From Egibacteraceae bacterium (GTDB lineage: Bacteria; Actinomycetota; Nitriliruptoria; Euzebyales; Egibacteraceae): DNA of 61,684 nt. The stretch lies in contig JAUJMS010000005.1 in NCBI GenBank assembly GCA_030446745.1, positions 77,826-139,509 on the forward strand, given 5' to 3'. Shown piece by piece: positions 56,442 to 61,684 of the stretch. How positions within the stretch are numbered: the stretch's first letter is position 1; each line of letters begins with the position of its first letter. The notes under the pieces are model-generated. The model ran no database searches. It had not been told where the DNA came from and was given only the letters and a program-made list of their open reading frames with translations. Both the position numbers and the translations under genes were made by a program.

Positions 56442-58067
56442 TCAGCCGTCCATCGGGATGCGGACACCGCGCTGGCCGGCGACCTCGCGGGCGCGGTCGT
56501 ACCCCGCGTCGGCGTGACGGATGACGCCCATGCCGGGGTCGCTCGTCAGCACCCGGTCGAGGCGCTCCGCCGCGTCGGCGGTGCCGTCGGCGACGACCTG
56601 CGCGCCGGCGTGGAGCGACTTGCCCATCCCGACGCCGCCACCGTGGTGCACGGCGACCCACGCGGCGCCGGACGCGACGTTGAGCAGCGCGTTGAGGATC
56701 GGCCAGTCGGCGATGGCGTCGCTGCCGTCGGCCATGCCCTCGGTCTCGCGGTACGGCGACGCCACCGACCCCGCGTCGAGGTGGTCGCGACCGATCACGA
56801 TCGGCGCCTTGACCGCCCCGGACGCGACCAGGTCGTTGAACCGCGCGCCTGCTGCAGCACGGTCGCCGTAGCCCAGCCAGCAGATGCGCGCGGGCAGCCC
56901 CTGGAACGCCACCCGTTCCCGCGCCAGCCGCAGCCACCGCTGCAGCGCGTCGTCGTCGGGGAACGTCTCGGCGACCGCCTTGTCGGTGGCCGCGATGTCG
57001 GCCGGGTCGCCGGACAGCGCGACCCAGCGAAACGGTCCCTTGCCTTCGCAGAACAGCGGGCGGATGTAGGCGGGCACGAACCCGGGGTAGGCGAACGCGT
57101 CGGCGAAGCCGCCCAGCGCCGCCTCGCCGCGCAGGTTGTTGCCGTAGTCGAAGACCTCGGCACCGGCGCGGGCTAACCCCACCATCGCGGCACAGTGCTG
57201 GGCCATCGACTCGCGCGCCCGCCGGACGTACTCGTCGGGCTTGGTGGTCCGCAACACCGCGGCGTCCTCCAGCGACAGGCCGGCCGGTACGTAGCCGTGG
57301 AGCGGGTCGTGCGCCGAGGTCTGGTCGGTCACGACGTCGGGCTCGAAGCCGCTGGCGAGCAGCTGCGGGAAGACCTCGGCGGCGTTGCCGACGACGGCGA
57401 TGGACCGCGCCTCGCCGCGCCGCGCGCAGTCGGCCGCGGTGCGCCGCGCGTCGTCCACGGAGGTGGCGATCTCGTCGAGGTAGCGCGTCTGCACCCGTCG
57501 CTGCGCACGGGCGGGGTCGACCTCGACGCACACCGCGACTCCACCGTTCATGGTGACCGCCAGCGGCTGCGCGCCGCCCATGCCGCCCAGCCCCGCCGTG
57601 AGCACGACGCGCCCGCGCAGGCTGCCGTCGAAGCGCTGCTCGGCCAGCGACGAGAACGTCTGGTACGTCCCCTGCAGGATCCCTTGCGTGCCGATGTAGA
57701 TCCAGCTGCCCGCCGTCATCTGCCCGTACATCATCAGACCGGCGGCCTCGAGCGCCCAGAACTCCTCCCACGTGGCCCAGTCGGGGACCAGCAGACTGTT
57801 GGCGATCAGCACCCGCGGGGCGTGCGGGAACGTGCGGAACACGCCGACCGGCTTGCCTGACTGCACCAGCAACGTCTCGTCGTCGGCGAGGTCGACGAGG
57901 CTGCGTTCGATCGCGGCGAGCGCCGCCGGGCTGCGTGCGGCCTTGCCGGTGCCGCCGTACACGACGAGGTCCTCCGGGCGCTCGGCGACGTCCGGGTGCA
58001 GGTTGTTGCGCAGGCAGCGCAGCGCCGCCTCCTGCAGCCAGCCGCGGCACTCCAGGTCGGTGGTCAT
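56442..58067 (-). CDS. hutU: Urocanate hydratase
   Basis: 541 residues, NAD-dependent enzyme that converts urocanate to imidazolonepropionate. Seen: [11 protein letters not shown], the NAD-binding [50 protein letters not shown], and [21 protein letters not shown] 58067 is preceded by GAGAGGAGCC and overlaps the hutH stop by 4 nt (ATGA). Length is the family norm, and all catalytic stretches are intact. Confidence 0.97.
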   Translation of the reverse strand: MTTDLECRGWLQEAALRCLRNNLHPDVAERPEDLVVYGGTGKAARSPAALAAIERSLVDLADDETLLVQSGKPVGVFRTFPHAPRVLIANSLLVPDWATWEEFWALEAAGLMMYGQMTAGSWIYIGTQGILQGTYQTFSSLAEQRFDGSLRGRVVLTAGLGGMGGAQPLAVTMNGGVAVCVEVDPARAQRRVQTRYLDEIATSVDDARRTAADCARRGEARSIAVVGNAAEVFPQLLASGFEPDVVTDQTSAHDPLHGYVPAGLSLEDAAVLRTTKPDEYVRRARESMAQHCAAMVGLARAGAEVFDYGNNLRGEAALGGFADAFAYPGFVPAYIRPLFCEGKGPFRWVALSGDPADIAATDKAVAETFPDDDALQRWLRLARERVAFQGLPARICWLGYGDRAAAGARFNDLVASGAVKAPIVIGRDHLDAGSVASPYRETEGMADGSDAIADWPILNALLNVASGAAWVAVHHGGGVGMGKSLHAGAQVVADGTADAAERLDRVLTSDPGMGVIRHADAGYDRAREVAGQRGVRIPMDG

Positions 58068-59620
58068 GACGGCTCCTCTCCCAGGCCAGCAGCGTGCACC
58101 AGCGCGCCACCGGCGACGAGGTCGCGGACGCGGCGAAGGTCCTGCGCCAGGAACCGGTCGCGCGGCATCGGGTTCACGTCCGCGCGGATGCGCTGCAGCA
58201 CCGCGGCGGTTCGCGGCGCCGCTTCGATCAGTGCGTGCTCGTCGTGGGCGAGCATGGCGAGTCGCAGCTCGAGACCGGCGGCCGCGACCAGCGCCTCGAC
58301 CGCGAGGATGCCGCGCAGGTTCTCGATCGCGTTGCGCAGTTTGATGCCCGCCGACCATCCCAGCGAGACGTGGTCTTCCTGCATGCCCGAGGTCGGGATC
58401 GAGTCCGCGCTCGCGGGGACGGCCAGTCGCCGGTTGTGCGCGACGAGCGACGCCGCCGTGTACTGCGCCAGCATGAAGCCCGAGTGCAGACCGGCCTCCG
58501 GCGCGAGGAACGGCGGCAGGCCGTGGGAGCGCGCCGGGTCCAGCATCCGGTCGGTGCGCCGTTCGCTGATCGACCCGAGCTCGGCCACGGCCACCGCGAG
58601 CAGGTCCATCGCGAACGCCAGCGGCTCGCCGTGGAAGTTGCCGGTCGACTCGACCGACCCGTCGGGCAGCACGACGGGGTTGTCGACGACCGCCGCGAGC
58701 TCGCGGTCGCGCACCTGCCGCGCCCAGTCAAGGGCGTCACGGGCGGCGCCGTGCACCTGCGGGGCGCAGCGCAGCGAGTAGGCGTCCTGCACCGCGTGCC
58801 GGCTGTGCCGGTGGGATGCGAGCACGCCGCTGTCCGCCAGCATCCGGCGCAGGTTCGCGGCGGACCGGGCCTGACCGGGATGCGGGCGCAGCGCGTGCAG
58901 CGCCTCGGCGAACGGCCGGTCGGTTCCCAGCAGCGCGTCGACCGACAGCGCGCACACGACGTCGGCCGTGTCGGCGAGCAGCGCGAGGTCCTCGCAGGCG
59001 AGCACCAGCATCGCGAGCATGCCCTCGGTCGCGTTGAGCAGCGACAGTCCGTCCTTGACGGTCAGGCGCAACGGCGCGAGCCCATGACGCACCATGGCCG
59101 GACCGCCCTCGGCAACGGCACCGTGCTCGCCGCGCACCCAGCCCTCGCCGAGCAGCACCAGCGACACGTGCGCCATCGGGGCGAGGTCACCGCTCGCGCC
59201 GAGCGAGCCGTGCTCCGGCACGGCGACGCGCACCCCCGAGTTCAGCAACGCGACCAAGGCGCGCACGACATCGACGCGCGCGCCGCTGAACCCGGCCGCC
59301 AGCGTGCGTGCCCGCAGCACGGTCATCGCCCGGACGACCTCGTCGTCGACGAGCGCGCCGAACCCGGCGGCGTGGCTGCGCACGAGCGACTCCTGCAGCT
59401 GCGCCGCCTGCTCGCTCGCGATCACCGTGTCCGCGAGGGCGCCGAACCCCGTGGTCACCCCGTACACCACCGCACGAGACTCGAGCGCCTGCTCCACCGC
59501 CCGCCGGGCCGGCGCCATCCCGTCCGCAACGCCGGGCCCCACCTCCACCGGCGCCCCGCCGCGGGCCACCGCCACCACCTGCGACGGGTCAAGCGGCGAG
59601 CCGTCCACGATCACCGTCAT
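58064..59620 (-). CDS. hutH: Histidine ammonia-lyase
   Basis: About 518 residues. The MIO cofactor forms from Ala-Ser-Gly in [15 protein letters not shown] (about residue 145). Other active-site stretches: [54 protein letters not shown] and [17 protein letters not shown]. It releases ammonia from histidine to give urocanate and starts the operon hutH-hutU-hutI-hutG. ATG 59620 (MTVIVDG) is preferred over ATG 59629. No HutC repressor is nearby. The promoter should lie in the 84 nt up to arsM, but no strong match is visible. Confidence 0.96.
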   Translation of the reverse strand: MTVIVDGSPLDPSQVVAVARGGAPVEVGPGVADGMAPARRAVEQALESRAVVYGVTTGFGALADTVIASEQAAQLQESLVRSHAAGFGALVDDEVVRAMTVLRARTLAAGFSGARVDVVRALVALLNSGVRVAVPEHGSLGASGDLAPMAHVSLVLLGEGWVRGEHGAVAEGGPAMVRHGLAPLRLTVKDGLSLLNATEGMLAMLVLACEDLALLADTADVVCALSVDALLGTDRPFAEALHALRPHPGQARSAANLRRMLADSGVLASHRHSRHAVQDAYSLRCAPQVHGAARDALDWARQVRDRELAAVVDNPVVLPDGSVESTGNFHGEPLAFAMDLLAVAVAELGSISERRTDRMLDPARSHGLPPFLAPEAGLHSGFMLAQYTAASLVAHNRRLAVPASADSIPTSGMQEDHVSLGWSAGIKLRNAIENLRGILAVEALVAAAGLELRLAMLAHDEHALIEAAPRTAAVLQRIRADVNPMPRDRFLAQDLRRVRDLVAGGALVHAAGLGEEPS

Positions 59621-59683
59621 GGCCGGCATGATCGCACCGGTGTCGCACGCGAGATGATCTGTGCTCGGTCCGCCGGCTCCTCA

Positions 59684-59705
59684 ACGTCGGGGACCGCTCC
59701 GACGT
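59684..59705 (-). terminator. Hairpin at the end of arsM
   Basis: ACGTCGG and CCGACGT (arms 59684-59690 and 59699-59705) with an 8-base loop, overlapping the arsM stop codon. No U-tract follows. It could end the arsRM transcript before the hut operon. Confidence 0.35.
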
Positions 59706-60436
59706 CACACCGGTTTGACGGCGCGGATGATGGCGCTGGAGATGCCGTCGGCGAGGTCGGTGGTGCGCTCCACCGCGACGTCGTCGAAGCCGGCAGCGGC
59801 CAGGCCGTCGCGGTACTCGCTGACCGAGAGGGCGCCGGCGATACAGCCGACGTAGCTGCCGCGTGCCGCGCGTTGCGCCGGCGTGAGCTCGTCGTCGGCG
59901 ACGATGTCGGTGATCCCGACGCGCCCACCGGGGCGCAGCACGCGGGCGATCTCGGCGAGCACCGCCGGCTTGTCGGTCGACAGGTTCACCACGCAGTTGG
60001 AGATCACCACGTCCACGCTCGCGTCGGGCAGCGGCACGGACTCGATCTCGCCGCGCAGGAACTCCACGTTGGTCGCACCGGCGGCGGCGGCGTTGCGCCG
60101 CGCGAGCTCGAGCATTTCGTCGGTCATGTCGAGCCCGTAGGCTCTGCCGGTCGGGCCGACGCGCCGCGCCGACAACAGCACGTCGATGCCGCCACCGGAC
60201 CCGAGATCGAGCACCACCTCACCGGGGCGAAGGTCGGCGACGGCCACGGGGTTGCCGCAGCCGAGGCTTGCGCGCAACGCATCGTCGGGGAGCGCGGCGA
60301 GCTCGTCCGCGGCGTAGTTGCCGGCCGCGCCGCAGTCGGCGTCGGCGCCGGCCGGGGCGCCGCAGCACGACGTCCCGGTGGCGGCCTCGGCGTAGCGAGC
60401 GCGGACGTGCTCGCGCAGTTCGTCGCTTGTGCTCAT
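59705..60436 (-). CDS. arsM: Arsenite S-adenosylmethionine methyltransferase
   Basis: 243 residues. Class I methyltransferase with [23 protein letters not shown] (SAM motif) and the ArsM pattern of cysteines: [11 protein letters not shown] and CGAAGNYA near the N-terminus, SLGCGNPVA near residue 60, and [13 protein letters not shown] near residue 130. These bind As(III), which is methylated stepwise to volatile or less toxic species. ATG 60436 overlaps the arsR stop by 4 nt (ATGA). There is no arsB/acr3 efflux gene in the window, so detoxification here appears to rely on methylation. Confidence 0.93.
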   Translation of the reverse strand: MSTSDELREHVRARYAEAATGTSCCGAPAGADADCGAAGNYAADELAALPDDALRASLGCGNPVAVADLRPGEVVLDLGSGGGIDVLLSARRVGPTGRAYGLDMTDEMLELARRNAAAAGATNVEFLRGEIESVPLPDASVDVVISNCVVNLSTDKPAVLAEIARVLRPGGRVGITDIVADDELTPAQRAARGSYVGCIAGALSVSEYRDGLAAAGFDDVAVERTTDLADGISSAIIRAVKPV

Positions 60437-60765
60437 GGCGTGGCTCCTTCCAGCAGGGTGACGGTGGACAGGCGGCGCATCGCCTCGCGGTCCAGCGAGT
60501 GGTACGCCCACGTGCCACGCTGCTCGCGGCGCAGCAGACCGACCTCGCGCAGCACCTTCAGGTGATGGCTGACGGTCGGCTGCGACAGACCGAGCGGCGC
60601 GGTGAGGTCACAGACGCACACCTCGCCACCCGAGGCGGCGAGCAGGTTGACGATGCGCACGCGCGCCGGGTCGCCGAGCGCGCGAAACACCCGCGCCGTC
60701 GCCGCGGCCTCCTCCTCGGACAGCGCCCCGGCCCCCAGCCGGGCGCAGCAGTCTCCCGTGGTCAC
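60433..60765 (-). CDS. arsR: ArsR-family metalloregulator
   Basis: 110 residues, winged-helix repressor. GEVCVCDLTAPLGLSQPTVSHHLKVLREVGLL holds the As(III)-binding Cys-Val-Cys pair in the DNA-recognition region as in classical ArsR; extra cysteines lie near the N-terminus (GDCCARLG). It would release its operator when arsenite binds. GTG 60765 has AGGAG 6 nt before it, starting inside the operator region. arsM overlaps its stop by 4 nt, so the repressor and the methyltransferase are one autoregulated operon. Confidence 0.94.
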   Translation of the reverse strand: MTTGDCCARLGAGALSEEEAAATARVFRALGDPARVRIVNLLAASGGEVCVCDLTAPLGLSQPTVSHHLKVLREVGLLRREQRGTWAYHSLDREAMRRLSTVTLLEGATP

Positions 60766-60774
60766 GCGTGTCTC

Positions 60775-60798
60775 CTACATCGATGGTCTTCGATGTAG
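60775..60798. promoter_or_regulatory. ArsR operator (perfect 9-bp inverted repeat)
   Basis: CTACATCGA-6-TCGATGTAG, perfect arms, 10 nt upstream of the arsR GTG and 2 nt below the -10. It is the right size and position for a self-repressing ArsR site. A weaker related half-site pair (ATCGACAT, ATACGATG) lies upstream at about 60813-60834. Confidence 0.8.
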
Positions 60799-60800
60799 CA

Positions 60801-60828
60801 ACCATAGCGCTGTATCGACATCCGTCAA
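60801..60828 (-). promoter_or_regulatory. arsRM promoter
   Basis: On the minus strand, TTGACG (60828-60823), 16-nt spacer, TATGGT (60806-60801): a good housekeeping-type promoter. The operator begins immediately downstream, so bound ArsR would block RNA polymerase. Confidence 0.7.
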
Positions 60829-61561
60829 TACGATGTGAGCCGCTCGAACATGGGCCGAAGGCGGACCGCAAGTGCTGGGTCGCTGACTTCCAGCTCGCGG
60901 ATCACGGCGTCAGCAGTCGCCGCGAGCGCACGTCGCAACTCGACGTGGCTGAGACCGGCCACCAGGGTCTCCTCGACCGGGCGTGTCACGTCAAGCGGCA
61001 GCAGGTGCGTGCCGCGCGCGTATGCGGTCGGCAGACCGAGGCGCCGACACGCCATCGCCAGGGTGTGATGGCGCGCTTGGCCGATCAGCCATTCGGCCTG
61101 CCAGGGTTTGGCCCGGTCGATGCAGGCGGCGGCGTGCAGCACGTGGTGCCAGCACAGACCTGCGAGGTTGTCGACGTCGGTCGACGACGCGACCTGAGGC
61201 GTCGCCGCCTCGCCGAAAACGGTTTCCCACGTCGGCCCACGCGGACCGAACTCGGGCTCGGGCGTGAACGCGATGTCGATCTCGAGCCAGTTGGGCAGCA
61301 GGTAGACGCGATAGACCGTCTGCCTGAATGGCAGGTCCCAGTGGTGCACCGCCCGGAACTCGTCGTAGAGCAGCCCGGTCCAGCGCTCGAGCGCCGCAGC
61401 GATCCCGCCGCTGACCGCCAGGGCCATGTCGATGTCCACCACTTGTCCATCGTGCGGCTCACGTACGAGCCGGTATGGGCAGCACCGGTGATGTCGGGGT
61501 CTTCGCGAGCCAGATCGAACAGCCGGTGACGGACCTGCTCCCGATCTTGCGGCGTGAACAC
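60825..61561 (-). CDS. Nucleotidyltransferase-like protein, frame-broken, open at right edge
   Basis: The larger part (about 200 residues) reads DIDMALAVSGGIAAALERWTG, FRQTVYRVYLLPNWLEIDIAFTPEPEFG and ends AVRLRPMFERLTSY. The first part, in another frame, reads FTPQDREQVRHRLFDLARED then HTGSYVSRTMDKW. A missing C near 61440 would join them to give TGSYVSRTMDKWSDIDMAL, the GS...DxD motif of minimal nucleotidyltransferases (a binding-pocket Asp pair for metal-nucleotide). The frame is open to the right edge, so GTG 61561 is only one possible start. Function unknown; possibly antibiotic- or tRNA-modifying type. It converges on nothing and is upstream of arsR on the same strand. Confidence 0.55.
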
Positions 61562-61684
61562 CTCCCGACCGTATCCGGCGCACCGCCGCGCCCGGCGCAC
61601 GGAACGCCGGGGAACGACCGCTACGGGAGCGGGGGGCGTGCCGACGGGGGCGGGAAGGCCGGCGGCCGCACCCTCGGGGGCGAT
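61562..61684 (-). other. Right edge: open frame continuing the nucleotidyltransferase
   Basis: On the minus strand the frame of the nucleotidyltransferase N-terminus stays open to the edge, reading PAPVGTPPAPVAVVPRRSV and then RRARRCAGYG. This Pro/Ala-rich stretch is either an N-terminal extension or part of another gene's end. No clear ribosome site lies in it. Confidence 0.4.

Overview
The window reads as chromosomal DNA of a very high-GC actinobacterium. Signs are NAD-dependent ligA beside gatCAB, heterodimeric lycopene cyclase CrtYc/CrtYd, many GTG starts, and 4-nt ATGA/GTGA gene overlaps. The block gatB-gatA-gatC-ligA-mnmA-cysteine desulfurase-(...)-etfA-etfB / methyltransferase-GH57 follows the order I recall around Rv3009c-Rv3031 in Mycobacterium tuberculosis. 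The carotenoid cluster, histidine ammonia-lyase pathway and DUF6458 protein would fit a deep-branching lineage (Nitriliruptoria/Egibacteria-like), but the sequence alone cannot fix this. I saw no rRNA, tRNA, CRISPR array, insertion sequence or phage gene.

Layout. 1-1064: right end of a RES-Xre toxin-antitoxin pair. 1141-2382: metF and a DUF6458 membrane protein. 2660-3764: an AbiEi/DUF559-type gene bracketed by two related 44-52 bp palindromes in opposite orientation. 3777-6139: a NarL-type response regulator and its membrane histidine kinase, preceded on the same strand by a structured leader and a 29-residue peptide gene. 6611-13917: isoprenoid and carotenoid genes (crtYc, crtYd, idi2, dxs, crtB, crtI, GGPP synthase). 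13976-29023: the conserved actinobacterial housekeeping block, with a cell-wall L,D-transpeptidase and a PaaK-like enzyme inside it. 29058-31055: class A PBP. 31064-34663: a four-gene operon of enoyl-CoA hydratase, damaged methyltransferase, hexapeptide acyltransferase and a membrane-anchored protease homologue that lacks all three catalytic residues. 34746-39552: TauE-type exporter, NAD-binding protein, ABC-permease remnant, two acyl-CoA dehydrogenases and a DsbA-fold protein. 39592-48959: Ser/Thr kinase, Ogt, MpaB-like protein, isobutyryl-CoA-mutase-type large subunit, aldehyde dehydrogenase, a second L,D-transpeptidase, MeaB and a lipoprotein. 49010-54282: HAD hydrolase, thiolase, S9 peptidase, MFS transporter. 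54305-59620: complete hutHUIG histidine-degradation operon. 59705-60765: arsM-arsR with a clear operator. 60825-end: a nucleotidyltransferase-like gene open at the right edge.

How the genes fit together. Dxs and Idi2 supply C5 units, the prenyl synthase makes GGPP, CrtB and CrtI make lycopene and CrtYc/CrtYd cyclise it. ETF, two acyl-CoA dehydrogenases, enoyl-CoA hydratase, thiolase, acyl-CoA mutase and MeaB indicate active acyl-CoA catabolism. Two L,D-transpeptidases and a class A PBP point to 3-3 and 4-3 crosslinked peptidoglycan.

Caveat on quality. Several genes carry reading-frame breaks: ligA three times within about 300 nt, L,D-transpeptidase twice, the mutase once, the right-edge nucleotidyltransferase once, plus a stop codon in the operon methyltransferase. 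Because ligA is normally essential, most of these are probably assembly errors, and frame-dependent claims should be read with that in mind.
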